A DNA stretch of 64,000 nt from Chromatiaceae bacterium (GCA_024235175.1 JACKMX010000002.1:434001-498000); one strand, 5' to 3'; positions 35,852-43,883 are shown, counted from the stretch's first letter. The notes: generated by a model not told the origin, from the letters alone. Numbers and translations are program-made.

Positions 35852-36463
35852 ATGTTTACCGGCATCATCCAGGGTACCGCGGAGATTGTGGATGTCGTCG
35901 AGCGGGAGGCGTTCAGAACCCATTCTTTGCGCTTTCCCCGGGAGAGTGTCGAGGGGTTGCGGCCCGGCGCCTCGGTTTCGCACAACGGCTGCTGCCTGAC
36001 GGTTACCGCTATTCAGGACGATCTGGTCTCATTCGATCTGATGCAGGAGACGCTGAGAGTAACCAACCTGGGGACGCTGAAGAAGGGAGAACGGGTCAAC
36101 TTCGAACGTGCCGCCCGCTTCGGCGACGAAATCGGTGGTCATCAGATGTCCGGCCACATCAGTTGCACCGCCGGGGTGATCGAAGTGATCAAGAGCGAAA
36201 ATAATCATCAGATCAGATTCCTTCTACCGGAGGAATTTTCCCGCTATCTGTTTGCCAAGGGCTACATTGGAATCGACGGCATCAGTCTCACACTGGGCCA
36301 GGTATCCGGTCCGGAATTCGACGTCAGTCTGATACCGGAGACGCTGGCCAGAACCAACATCGGGGGGCGCAGACCCGGTGACAGGGTAAACATCGAGATC
36401 GATCCCCAGACCCAGGCGATCGTGGATACTGTCGAGAGAATCTTGAACCAACGCGAAAAGTGA
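35852..36463 (+). CDS. ribE: Riboflavin synthase, alpha subunit
   Basis: A 203-residue enzyme that dismutates two 6,7-dimethyl-8-ribityllumazine molecules to riboflavin. It has two tandem lumazine-binding barrels: 1-97 (MFTGIIQGTAEI, GASVSHNGCCLTVT, SFDLMQETLRVTNLG) and 98-200 (MSGHISCTAGV, KGYIGIDGISLT, LIPETLARTNIG). GAGAGAATC precedes the ATG. It matches the E. coli RibC-type enzyme nearly throughout. The stop TGA is part of a repeat family 1 end (GTGACTACTCG). Confidence 0.95.
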   Translation: MFTGIIQGTAEIVDVVEREAFRTHSLRFPRESVEGLRPGASVSHNGCCLTVTAIQDDLVSFDLMQETLRVTNLGTLKKGERVNFERAARFGDEIGGHQMSGHISCTAGVIEVIKSENNHQIRFLLPEEFSRYLFAKGYIGIDGISLTLGQVSGPEFDVSLIPETLARTNIGGRRPGDRVNIEIDPQTQAIVDTVERILNQREK

Positions 36464-36512
36464 CTACTCGCCCGGTCCAAGGTCAACCCATCTGAATAGA
36501 TTGGTAGTTTCT
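36460..36512 (+). repeat. Dispersed repeat family 1, copy 3 (truncated)
   Basis: The first 53 bp of the family: GTGACTACTCGCCCGGTCC, AACCCATCTGAATAGATTGG, TAGTTTC. The rest is missing. The element end includes the ribE stop codon. Confidence 0.7.
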
Positions 36513-36672
36513 TCCGCCCCATTCCGCATGTCCATTTTTTTTACATCCGGAAGACAGGGTTCATGCCGATATAAAAAATATTTTAAGTAAGCAACTGAAT
36601 GGCCGATGGTTTTATTACATGGCACATGGATTGCTGAATCAATAATAAAGAGAAAAAACACGAGGATGCGAC

Positions 36673-36876
36673 ATGAACAACAGCAAAAACATCGATAAAG
36701 CCACCCATTATCGGATGCCTCCTTACCTGTACGGCCGGCAGGGCAGCCCTGCGGAGATCTCTGAAGATCAGCGGGTGGCACTTTACCTGCCCGAACCCGA
36801 ATACACACCGAGCCTCGAAGAGCTGAAAGAGCGGGACCCGGACTCCTATCGGATGGTCATCTACAGCTGGGCTTGA
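36673..36876 (+). CDS. Small hypothetical protein
   Basis: A 67-residue charged soluble protein (MNNSKNIDKATHYRMPPYLYG..SYRMVIYSWA) with no recognised family, Cys or membrane segment. GAGG lies about 9 bases before the ATG and codon use looks normal. It stands alone between two repeat elements, so it could be a chance frame; the amino acid composition favours a real gene. Confidence 0.45.
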   Translation: MNNSKNIDKATHYRMPPYLYGRQGSPAEISEDQRVALYLPEPEYTPSLEELKERDPDSYRMVIYSWA

Positions 36877-36945
36877 CGGCATCTCAGGCAAACCAGGGCA
36901 GGACCCGAATGGCGCCGACCTGGGATATTCGCTCCTGTGCCAGAC

Positions 36946-37154
36946 TAGCCGCTACCGGTTATTTTTTCTGGAAAAAGCCGTAAATCCTTCCTGGAAGCTG
37001 GATGGCGGCATCTCGGCAACTGCTCCTGCGTTGCTCTACCTTCCCACATCTGACCTCCATGGAAGGAGAAAATGCAGAAGGATTGCAGGAACAATCCCTG
37101 CCCTGTGGGTTGCATGCCGCCGAGGTTTACTCCAGAAACAACCGGTATCGGCTT
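36946..37154. repeat. Dispersed repeat family 2, copy B
   Basis: About 209 bp with imperfect inverted ends AGCCGCTACCGGTTATTTTT and its partner AACAACCGGTATCGGCT. The interior block GGCATCTCGGCAACTGCTCC and the following TTGCTCTACCTTCCCACATC match copy A at 27430-27472. It lacks the GGGGTTAGACC outer repeats seen in copy A. Confidence 0.75.
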
Positions 37155-37258
37155 TCTTCAATGCCATCAGGGCCGGACCCAATTGATCCGGTGCGAGACT
37201 TCAGACTCGGATAATGTTAGCTTTTCCATGGACACAAGGAGAAGCAGAAGAACCCGAC

Positions 37259-37861
37259 ATGACCCGTTTCCTGGCCCCCCGCTATTTTTCCCCGGAACAG
37301 ATTGGCGCCGTAGAGCGGGCTTTGACCGAGCTCAGCATCGGTGATGAGGAAGGCGTACGAATCTTTATAATCGCGCTGGAATACGAACTTGCCGAGTATG
37401 AAAAATACGCTTCCGACCAGGAACCTCCGGAGATGCAGACCAAAGCGCCAGATCCGGAGCTGGCAGCTTTGTCCCGTGACCTGCTGCAGGCTTTAACGCA
37501 GATTAAACAGCTTCCGGCGGAGAGCCGCCGGTGGATGCTGGAGCGCCTCTCCACAGAGGACATGTTCGATCGTCGCCACGATCAGGCTTACCTCGATGCA
37601 GTGACGACCCAACTGGCACGCATCGCCGAAGCCAGCGCCTGCAGCACGTCCGATCAGCAAACAATCGCTGAGCTAGGCGAAGCGGAGAAACATTTTATCG
37701 GCGTGGTGGCGGAAGCTTACTTCGAGTGCTTCGAAACTGCTCCGGGAAAGAACGGAGGTGAACCCTTCATCAGCCTGCTGCAGCGTGTTGTCGAAATCAG
37801 CGGTCTGGATATTCCACTGGAGAAAAGCCGGCTGGAACCGATTCTCTCAACTATCGGCTAA
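37259..37861 (+). CDS. Hypothetical protein, helical
   Basis: A 200-residue acidic, mainly helical soluble protein (MTRFLAPRYFSPEQIGAVERALTELS..LEPILSTIG). No family is recognised; no signal peptide or membrane helix. ATG 37259 is chosen because the 15 residues from the earlier ATG 37214 look unlike protein and neither start has a strong ribosome site. It follows repeat family 2 copy B; neighbours give no hint of function. Confidence 0.6.
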   Translation: MTRFLAPRYFSPEQIGAVERALTELSIGDEEGVRIFIIALEYELAEYEKYASDQEPPEMQTKAPDPELAALSRDLLQALTQIKQLPAESRRWMLERLSTEDMFDRRHDQAYLDAVTTQLARIAEASACSTSDQQTIAELGEAEKHFIGVVAEAYFECFETAPGKNGGEPFISLLQRVVEISGLDIPLEKSRLEPILSTIG

Positions 37862-38037
37862 ACCGCTATCGGTGGGTACCGAACAGCTGCCTGTACCAGC
37901 ACAATTGGACTCCAACGCTAGGTTCATGGCCGGACGAAACTGCGCCGCTTTTCGTACCATGAAATGCATCCAAGGAATAGGGGCTGGAGACAGCATGATT
38001 AGGATTCCTGCCAAAGGCGGAGCAACAAATCCGGGTG

Positions 38038-38205
38038 CTAGGAGCCTGTCGGATTTAGGTGATCGTAGCGAGCATGGTGGGAGAGTGAGATCAAAATTTC
38101 ACGATTTTGAGGCGCATAGTCGGACTAAGTAACGAAAAATCGGGGAAATTTGAGCCACTCTCCCATCAGCGCAGTAGATTCATCCTAAGTCCGACAGGCT
38201 CCTAG
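38038..38205. repeat. MITE-like element with long terminal inverted repeats and CTAG flanks
   Basis: 168 bp bounded by CTAG on both sides. The ends GGAGCCTGTCGGATTTAGG (left) and GGAGCCTGTCGGACTTAGG (right, complement) differ at one base. Weaker pairing continues to GGGAGAGTG, so the inverted arms reach about 55 bp. No gene inside. The rest of the 37862-38346 gap shows nothing recognisable. Confidence 0.8.
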
Positions 38206-38346
38206 TGCTTGTCTACGGTAAGGATCGCCAGCGGGGCGATATGGGTAACCCGGAAAAGAGGTCGATTGAAAGTCAATCCCGAAAAGCCAAAAGCGGCATA
38301 AACCTAAAGACTCTCACCAGGTGGCTGTTGACAGAGGAGTGCTTGG

Positions 38347-39186
38347 CTAAATATCAGGGATTGCAGCGAATTCCGGAACCGGATCTCCAGGTGATGCTTG
38401 TGAGATTGTAAGGGTTCCGCTTTGCCAGAAGAGATCCGGTGCGTTGTATCCTGACAGAGCAGCCGTGATACGGCATTTGGTAACGCCCACCAAACGATCC
38501 TTCACGAAGGCCGTTTGCCCGATCGCACCGTCGGAACGCCTGACTTTGGAGCGCTGCCAGTATTTTTCGATAGGATAACCCTCCTTGGTGAGCGACTGCA
38601 GGCCCCAATCATAAACAATGTGGCTGTCCACTTCATTTATGCCCATATAGAAATCTTTGATTACGTAGCCTGTAAACTGATTAGGGATCCAGTTGATTGA
38701 CATTACGTTCACCTGGGTCATCAATCCAACCATCATATTGTTGGCTGAATTGAAAACAAAGTTGCTGGTGTAGTCCGTTACCGGGGTTCCGTTTATAAAG
38801 CCCGCTGCAGGATCTTGTTTCACCGCTATAATTTGACCCTTAAAATTAGGGGTAGCCCCGGTAGCTTTCAGCTTTAGACTGTTGGGTGCGACGCCGAGAG
38901 TGGCATCACCTACAACCGGATCGGTAAGCGCATCAGAATACACCTCCAGGGGGAGCGTGGCTGGAATACAACCAGTCGCGTGGACCTTGCCTTCAACACT
39001 CTGCAAAATACCTTCCAACAGAGCAAAAGCCGCCCTTTCCTGGGTTGATAGGCTGACCAAACTATCTCTGGGCGAAAATGGCCCCGAGTTATAGACCGCA
39101 GGCGCAGCCGGAGGGGGTGCAGCTCCGGCCACCGCCGAGCCAACAGCAAATATAACCCCAGCTGCGGTTAGGGAGAGCCTGTCCAT
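38347..39186 (-). CDS. Secreted protein of a four-copy unknown family, paralogue A
   Basis: A 279-residue protein with a signal peptide (MDRLSLTAAGVIFAVGSAVAGA). No known family. It shares ERAAFALLEGILQSVEGK, VYSDALTDPVVG, NFVFNSANNMMVG, TQVNVMSINWIPNQFTGYVI, YDWGLQSLTKEGYPIEKYWQ and TAFVKDRLVGV with the three neighbours, and the two Cys (HATGC and TKCRI) that could form one disulfide. The C-terminus is EFAAIPDI. It is the most diverged of the four. ATG 39186 has AAGGA 8 bases upstream. It is preceded by its own sigma-54 promoter and activator site. Not a PEP-CTERM protein. Confidence 0.8.
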   Translation of the reverse strand: MDRLSLTAAGVIFAVGSAVAGAAPPPAAPAVYNSGPFSPRDSLVSLSTQERAAFALLEGILQSVEGKVHATGCIPATLPLEVYSDALTDPVVGDATLGVAPNSLKLKATGATPNFKGQIIAVKQDPAAGFINGTPVTDYTSNFVFNSANNMMVGLMTQVNVMSINWIPNQFTGYVIKDFYMGINEVDSHIVYDWGLQSLTKEGYPIEKYWQRSKVRRSDGAIGQTAFVKDRLVGVTKCRITAALSGYNAPDLFWQSGTLTISQASPGDPVPEFAAIPDI

Positions 39187-39292
39187 TGTCGATCCTTGGA
39201 GCTGATTTTCATAGCCGTACAACCTGTTAAGCCAAATAATCCCGCCTTCAACTGTTTTATTTTAGCTTGGGCGTCACTCTATCTTTATTAAT

Positions 39293-39307
39293 GCAAATTC
39301 AATGCCT
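39293..39307 (-). promoter_or_regulatory. Sigma-54 promoter of paralogue A
   Basis: The minus strand reads AGGCATTGAATTTGC: GG-N10-GC. It lies 107 bp before the ATG, giving a leader of about 95 nt. Confidence 0.8.
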
Positions 39308-39381
39308 ACTTTACTATCATATTGTATTTACTGGATTTATCATCTTTTAACCTGCCATTCAAGCTATTGCGACCTTTGTGC

Positions 39382-39398
39382 TGTAAAACCATTTGACA
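39382..39398 (-). promoter_or_regulatory. Upstream activator element of paralogue A
   Basis: The minus strand reads TGTCAAATGGTTTTACA, 76 bp upstream of the GG-N10-GC site. Confidence 0.75.
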
Positions 39399-39462
39399 CC
39401 TACACATCAAAAAACCACCCGTCTCGCTTATCCGGGCATTTGTCGGTTTCAGCAATCCCCGG

Positions 39463-40356
39463 TCAGATGTCAGGGATTGCATCAAACTCGGCAACCGGCA
39501 GAGCTCCGGGCAGCTCATTCGAGATTCTTAAAGTGCCTGACTGTTGGAAGATACCAAACTGGTTCAATCCACTCAGCGCGATCGTGATACGGCATGGAAC
39601 TACACCTACCAGACGATCCTTCACGAACGCAGTCTGTCCAATGCCACCGTCGGAACGGCGGGTCTTGGAACGTTGCCAGTACTTCTCGACGGGATAACCC
39701 TCCTTCGACATCGCCTGCAGACCCCAGTCATAGAAAATGTGGGTGTCATTCGAACCTGGTTCTTCCGTTTCGCCGTTGCCTGGACCTATTCCTCCCATCC
39801 CGGATTGGAGACCCGTATAAAAATCCTTGATTACGTAACCGGTAAACTGGTTCGGAACCCAGTTGATCGACATTACGTTCACCTGGGTCATGGCACCGAC
39901 CATCATGTTGTTGGCGGAGTTGAAGACCATGTTGCTGGCATAATCCGATACCGGAGTATTGCCGACATAACCCGCGGCAGGATTCTGTGCTACGTTTAAG
40001 ATCTGGCCTCTGAATGTAGGAGCCACGCCGGTCGCCACCAGGGTCATATCAGCAGGAACAGTACCCAGTTTAGCGTTACCCACGACCGGGTCGGTCAGTG
40101 CGTCCGAATAGACAGACAGCGGAAGAGTAAGCGGGATGCAACCAGCCGCATGGACCTTGCCTTCGACGCTCTGCAGGATGCCCTCCAGCAGCGCAAAGGC
40201 GGCTCTCTCCTGGGCTGACAGGTTGGTGCTGTTTATGGCAGGCGACAAGGGCCCGGTGGCATACACTGCGGGCGCATCCGGAGGAGGCGCGGCGCTGGCC
40301 AGGGTTGAAATACCTACAACGCAAATTGTGGTTGCGGTTATGGAGAGTTTAGTCAT
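39463..40356 (-). CDS. Secreted protein of a four-copy unknown family, paralogue B
   Basis: A 297-residue protein with a signal peptide (MTKLSITATTICVVGISTLASA). Same conserved blocks as A, C and D, including SAQERAAFALLEGILQSVEGK, SDYASNMVFNSANNMMVGAM and YWQRSKTRRSDGGIGQTAFV. It carries the longest insert of the set in the variable loop after KDFYTG (about 20 residues, Gly/Glu rich: LQSGMGGIGPGNGETEEPG). Two conserved Cys (HAAGC, VPCRI). Ends EFDAIPDI. GGAGA precedes ATG 40356. Own sigma-54 promoter. Function unknown; the low charge and Asn/Gly-rich core suggest an extracellular beta-protein (inference). Confidence 0.82.
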   Translation of the reverse strand: MTKLSITATTICVVGISTLASAAPPPDAPAVYATGPLSPAINSTNLSAQERAAFALLEGILQSVEGKVHAAGCIPLTLPLSVYSDALTDPVVGNAKLGTVPADMTLVATGVAPTFRGQILNVAQNPAAGYVGNTPVSDYASNMVFNSANNMMVGAMTQVNVMSINWVPNQFTGYVIKDFYTGLQSGMGGIGPGNGETEEPGSNDTHIFYDWGLQAMSKEGYPVEKYWQRSKTRRSDGGIGQTAFVKDRLVGVVPCRITIALSGLNQFGIFQQSGTLRISNELPGALPVAEFDAIPDI

Positions 40357-40475
40357 ATCATTCTCCTACGAAATTATTAAAATTGTTTTTCATAACCCGC
40401 ACAGCCTCGTTAGCTAAACTCTGTCCCTAGCTAATTGTTTGTTGCGCCATCTAGGTGCCCGGCCTAAAAAATAAC

Positions 40476-40490
40476 GCAATTTTAATGCCG
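40476..40490 (-). promoter_or_regulatory. Sigma-54 promoter of paralogue B
   Basis: The minus strand reads CGGCATTAAAATTGC: GG-N10-GC, 120 bp before the ATG. Confidence 0.8.
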
Positions 40491-40564
40491 ATTATTTTAA
40501 AGCATTGATTGCATTAAGTTATTTACGAAATCCACTTGTAATCCGGTCGGTATGGCGCATATGC

Positions 40565-40581
40565 TGTAAAGCAAGCTGACA
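40565..40581 (-). promoter_or_regulatory. Upstream activator element of paralogue B
   Basis: The minus strand reads TGTCAGCTTGCTTTACA, 76 bp upstream of the GG-N10-GC site. The flanks extend the dyad to AGCTGTCA..TTTACAGC. Confidence 0.8.
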
Positions 40582-40595
40582 GCTCGGCCCAAAAT

Positions 40596-40625
40596 AAAAC
40601 CGCCCGGCTCGTGCCGGGCGGTTTT
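40596..40625 (-). terminator. Terminator after paralogue C
   Basis: Perfect 13-bp stem AAAACCGCCCGGC / GCCGGGCGGTTTT with a TCGT loop, 20 bp after the paralogue C stop. It separates the C transcript from the B promoter region. Confidence 0.9.
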
Positions 40626-40644
40626 CGGTTGGAGCAATGCTCGT

Positions 40645-41490
40645 TTAGATGTTGGGAATGTTGTCGATTTCAGGAGTCGCAGCTGCAGGTGCAACTGGCT
40701 GAATTGACAGGGTTCCGGTCTGCTGAAAGATACCGAACTGGTTCAATCCACTCAGAGCAATCGCGATACGGCAAGGAACGACACCTACCAGACGATCCTT
40801 CACGAATGCAGTCTGACCATTGCCGCCGTCGGAACGGCGGGTCTTGGAACGCTGCCAGTACTTCTCTACGGGATAACCCTCCTTCGAGAGAGATTGCAGG
40901 CCCCAGTCATAAACTATGTGTGCATCGCTGGGCACATTTTTATCGTTGCCCATGTAGAAGTCCTTGATGACATAGCCGGTAAACTGGTTCGGAACCCAGT
41001 TGATCGACATTACATTCACCTGGGTCATGGCACCGACCATCATGTTGTTGGCGGAGTTGAAAACCATGTTGCTGGCATAGTCAGATACAGGGGTGTTGCC
41101 TACATAGCCGGCAGCGGGAGCCTGCGCAACGTTTATGATCTGGCCTCTGAACGTGGGAAGTACGCCGGTAGCTACCAGGGTCATATCCGCAGGAGTGGTA
41201 CCAAGCTTGGCATTACCCACGACCGGATCGGTAAGTGCGTCCGAGTAGACCTTCAGCGGCAGGGTCAGCGCGACACAACCGGCTGCGTGGATCTTGCCCT
41301 CGACACTCTGCAGAATGCCTTCCAGCAGTGCGAAGGCGGCTCTCTCCTGGGCTGACAGGTTGGTGGTGTTTATTGCCGGCGACATAGGCCCAAGGGTGTA
41401 CACACCAGGTGCATCCGGAGGGTTGGCGCCGGCCATTGTTGAAACGCTTGCGGCGGTCACCGCAGCGGCTAGCATCTTAATTTTAGTCAT
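40645..41490 (-). CDS. Secreted protein of a four-copy unknown family, paralogue C
   Basis: A 281-residue protein with signal peptide MTKIKMLAAAVTAASVSTMAGA. Very close to paralogue D: long stretches are identical even at DNA level (for example the 65 bp from 41209), which suggests recent duplication or gene conversion. Differences cluster in the loop after KDFYMG (NDKNVPSDA here) and in the tail before the terminal IPNI. Two conserved Cys. CAGGAG precedes ATG 41490. Its transcript from the sigma-54 site would have a leader of about 258 nt, the longest of the set. Confidence 0.83.
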   Translation of the reverse strand: MTKIKMLAAAVTAASVSTMAGANPPDAPGVYTLGPMSPAINTTNLSAQERAAFALLEGILQSVEGKIHAAGCVALTLPLKVYSDALTDPVVGNAKLGTTPADMTLVATGVLPTFRGQIINVAQAPAAGYVGNTPVSDYASNMVFNSANNMMVGAMTQVNVMSINWVPNQFTGYVIKDFYMGNDKNVPSDAHIVYDWGLQSLSKEGYPVEKYWQRSKTRRSDGGNGQTAFVKDRLVGVVPCRIAIALSGLNQFGIFQQTGTLSIQPVAPAAATPEIDNIPNI

Positions 41491-41760
41491 GTGAATCTCC
41501 TGCCTCTATTATTAGTTTTGTTTCGCATAGCCCGTACTGCCTGGCTAGCAAAATTCTGTTCGCAGCAAGTTTCGCTCGCCAGCCACGGCCAATACCTAAA
41601 AATACCGAACACCCATCATCCTGCAAGGGCCTGATTCGATGATCGCGGCGCTGCAGTATCCTGAAAAAAACCTGCATTTGCTTCATCATGGTGACATGCT
41701 TGAACACGGAAAGCCGACAATAGTTGTTGCGCTTGATGGGTGTCAGGCATAACAATTACT

Positions 41761-41775
41761 GCAATATTAATGCCT
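41761..41775 (-). promoter_or_regulatory. Sigma-54 promoter of paralogue C
   Basis: The minus strand reads AGGCATTAATATTGC: GG-N10-GC, 271 bp before the ATG. Confidence 0.8.
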
Positions 41776-41849
41776 ATATATTTAACACATTGAATTAAAT
41801 AGTTATTTTATACTATTTCCTGTTTTTCAGATCACCAGAACGGGCAAGC

Positions 41850-41866
41850 TGTAAAGCGAATTGACA
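41850..41866 (-). promoter_or_regulatory. Upstream activator element of paralogue C
   Basis: The minus strand reads TGTCAATTCGCTTTACA, 76 bp upstream of the GG-N10-GC site; the dyad extends to AGCTGTCA..TTTACAGC. Confidence 0.8.
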
Positions 41867-41882
41867 GCTCGCCCCCCCAAAA

Positions 41883-41912
41883 AAAACCGCCCGGCGCGGG
41901 CCGGGCGGTTTT
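41883..41912 (-). terminator. Terminator after paralogue D
   Basis: 13-bp stem AAAACCGCCCGGC / GCCGGGCGGTTTT with a GCGG loop, nearly identical to the one at 40596. It ends the probable PEP-CTERM-paralogue D transcript. Confidence 0.9.
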
Positions 41913-41931
41913 CGGTTGGAGCAGTCCTCGG

Positions 41932-42777
41932 TTAGACGTTGGGGATAGTGGTGATTTCAGTAGCTGGGGTCCCAGGCAGAACCGGAGCGGGCTGAATTGA
42001 CACGGTTCCAGTCTGCTGGAAGATACCGAACTGGTTCAATCCACTCAGCGAAATCGCGATACGGCAAGGAACGACACCTACCAGACGATCCTTCACGAAT
42101 GCAGTCTGACCATTGCCACCGTCGGAACGGCGGGTCTTGGAACGCTGCCAGTACTTCTCGACCGGATAACCCTCTTTGGACAGGGACTGCAGGCCCCAGT
42201 CATACACAATGTGGGCGTCGCCACCGGCGGTCGTACCCATGTAGAAGTCCTTGATGACATAGCCGGTAAACTGGTTCGGAACCCAGTTGATCGACATTAC
42301 GTTCACCTGGGTCATGGCACCGACCATCATGTTGTTGGCGGAGTTGAAGACCATGTTGCTGGCATAGTCAGATACAGGGGTGTTGCCTACATAACCTGCG
42401 GCAGGATTCTGTGCAACATTTATGATCTGGCCTCTGAACGTAGGAGCCACGCCGGTAGCTACCAGGGTCATATCGGCAGGAGCGGTACCAAGCTTGGCAT
42501 TACCCACGACCGGATCGGTAAGTGCGTCCGAGTAGACCTTCAGCGGCAGGGTCAGCGCGACGCAACCAGCCGCGTGGATCTTGCCCTCGACACTCTGCAG
42601 AATGCCTTCCAGCAGTGCAAAGGCGGCTCTCTCCTGGGCTGACAGGTTGGTGCTGTTTACGGCCGGTGACATGGGTCCGGTGGCATACACTGTAGGCGCA
42701 TCCGGAGGATTGGCGCTGGCCAGGGTTGAAACGCTTGCGACAGCCACTGCAGCGGCTAACATTTTAATTTTAGTCAT
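41932..42777 (-). CDS. Secreted protein of a four-copy unknown family, paralogue D
   Basis: A 281-residue protein. Signal peptide MTKIKMLAAAVAVASVSTLASA, cleavage expected after residue 22. Cys72 (HAAGC) and Cys238 (VPCRI) are conserved in all four copies. The variable loop is short (TTAGGDA, 182-188). Ends ITTIPNV. I chose ATG 42777, with CAGGAG 8 bases upstream, over an ATG five codons earlier that would overlap that ribosome site. Unlike A-C it has no sigma-54 plus activator pair just upstream; it is probably read through from the PEP-CTERM gene 222 bp upstream on the same strand. Confidence 0.83.
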   Translation of the reverse strand: MTKIKMLAAAVAVASVSTLASANPPDAPTVYATGPMSPAVNSTNLSAQERAAFALLEGILQSVEGKIHAAGCVALTLPLKVYSDALTDPVVGNAKLGTAPADMTLVATGVAPTFRGQIINVAQNPAAGYVGNTPVSDYASNMVFNSANNMMVGAMTQVNVMSINWVPNQFTGYVIKDFYMGTTAGGDAHIVYDWGLQSLSKEGYPVEKYWQRSKTRRSDGGNGQTAFVKDRLVGVVPCRIAISLSGLNQFGIFQQTGTVSIQPAPVLPGTPATEITTIPNV

Positions 42778-42999
42778 GTGAATCTCCTGCATAATTTATT
42801 AGTATTGCGTTGTACAAGCCGGACAGCCTGATCAATCGACCACCATCCGGATTGAGCTGGACTGCTCAATTCTTTTCCGCCTCTCTCCGACCCGGGCCAT
42901 TACCGGCAGTCTGAGAGAAGCTTTGCTGAAAAACTTCTTCAGCGACAGGGAGAGCAAACACTGCGGTCTCACCCTGAGGTATTCTTTTGGCCTGCCCGG

Positions 43000-43752
43000 T
43001 CACACCTGATGCCTGCGGCCCCAACCGACGAATCCAACCAGCGCGCTGCCCATCAACCAGACTGCCCCGGGGATCGGGACCGCCGATATAGACGACGCCT
43101 CAACTTTCATCACGTAAGAATCCGGAATCACAGGCGTTGAACTACCGCCAGCGCCGAATGAAAATTGCCTGTTGCCGCCAGCGACCAGATCCCATAATAT
43201 CGAGGGGTCGCCACCCTTACCCGTCAGCCTGACCCAGTACTGGAAATTATCGTACAGCGTTACACCAGATACAGGCGTGAATTCGTAATATTTGGAAGTA
43301 CCACTAGCACCCTCTTCAACCAAACCAGAGCTGGGATTGTCTGTTGCTCCCGTGGGGTTGTATATCGACATAGAGGGAGCGAGAGCCGTTCCCGATGTTC
43401 CCAACGCAGCAGGAATCGGCGTAGAAGCCGGCGGAGAGCCAGGGTTGCTAAGGTCACCCCAAATACTCAGATCGAATTTGGCAAAATCGAGAGGGCCGGT
43501 GTTTATATTTAAGCTGTTGTTAGTGGCTAAACGCAGCGTGATTTTATCCAGCGCGCACCCGAGTGCTCCGCAGCCGGATGCTGTGAACAGAGTAGCCCCC
43601 CAGTTATTGTTGTTGAAGAAGTTGGAACCGCCAGCCGATGAAACACCGCCCCCAGTGTTGTCGTACAAGACTGCCGAGCTCGCACTTCCCGTTGTCAGTC
43701 CGCCTATCGCCAGCACCAAAATCCCGGCCAGTTGTCTATATTTCGTTTGCAT
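43000..43752 (-). CDS. PEP-CTERM (VPxPA-type) sorting-signal protein
   Basis: A 250-residue secreted protein: signal peptide about 1-27 (LAGILVLAIGGLTTGSASSA), a Ser/Gly/Asn-rich body, and the C-terminal signal VPIPGAVWLMGSALVGFVGW followed by GRRHQV. This is the VPLPA variant of PEP-CTERM: motif, hydrophobic helix, Arg cluster. Two Cys (SGCGALGC). No enzyme motif; likely a matrix or surface protein. AGGAGATC precedes ATG 43752. The sigma-54 promoter and activator site at 43869-43974 serve it; a second promoter lies further up in the inverted repeat. Confidence 0.87.
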   Translation of the reverse strand: MQTKYRQLAGILVLAIGGLTTGSASSAVLYDNTGGGVSSAGGSNFFNNNNWGATLFTASGCGALGCALDKITLRLATNNSLNINTGPLDFAKFDLSIWGDLSNPGSPPASTPIPAALGTSGTALAPSMSIYNPTGATDNPSSGLVEEGASGTSKYYEFTPVSGVTLYDNFQYWVRLTGKGGDPSILWDLVAGGNRQFSFGAGGSSTPVIPDSYVMKVEASSISAVPIPGAVWLMGSALVGFVGWGRRHQV

Positions 43753-43868
43753 TGCTAATGATCTCCTGAAACAGATTCGGACTGCTTAAAAATCCCGAAA
43801 AAACAACTTAATCTAAATCTCTGGCCTGAATGTTGGTTGAGCCTGGCATATTGCCTGTTTTTATACTA

Positions 43869-43883
43869 GCTAATATCATGCCA
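43869..43883 (-). promoter_or_regulatory. Sigma-54 promoter of the second PEP-CTERM gene
   Basis: The minus strand reads TGGCATGATATTAGC: GG-N10-GC, with TAGC instead of TTGC at -12. It lies 117 bp before the ATG. Confidence 0.72.

Noticed and set aside
35118..35999. Antisense frame over the FAH gene and ribE start
   Set aside because: Overlaps two strongly supported genes on the other frames and has no ribosome site or domain.
38205..38411. 68-codon frame after the MITE
   Set aside because: Overlaps the 3' end of paralogue A on the other strand; no ribosome site and no protein-like features.
41483..41755. 90-codon frame in the long leader of paralogue C
   Set aside because: Starts at a non-ATG codon, without ribosome site; composition looks like leader sequence read by chance, although a regulatory leader peptide cannot be fully excluded.
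42807..42820. GG-N10-GC match just upstream of paralogue D
   Set aside because: It lies only about 30 bp from the start codon, inside the segment that in copies A-C is a conserved leader, has a poor -12 (ACGC) and no TGTCA-N6-TTTACA partner.
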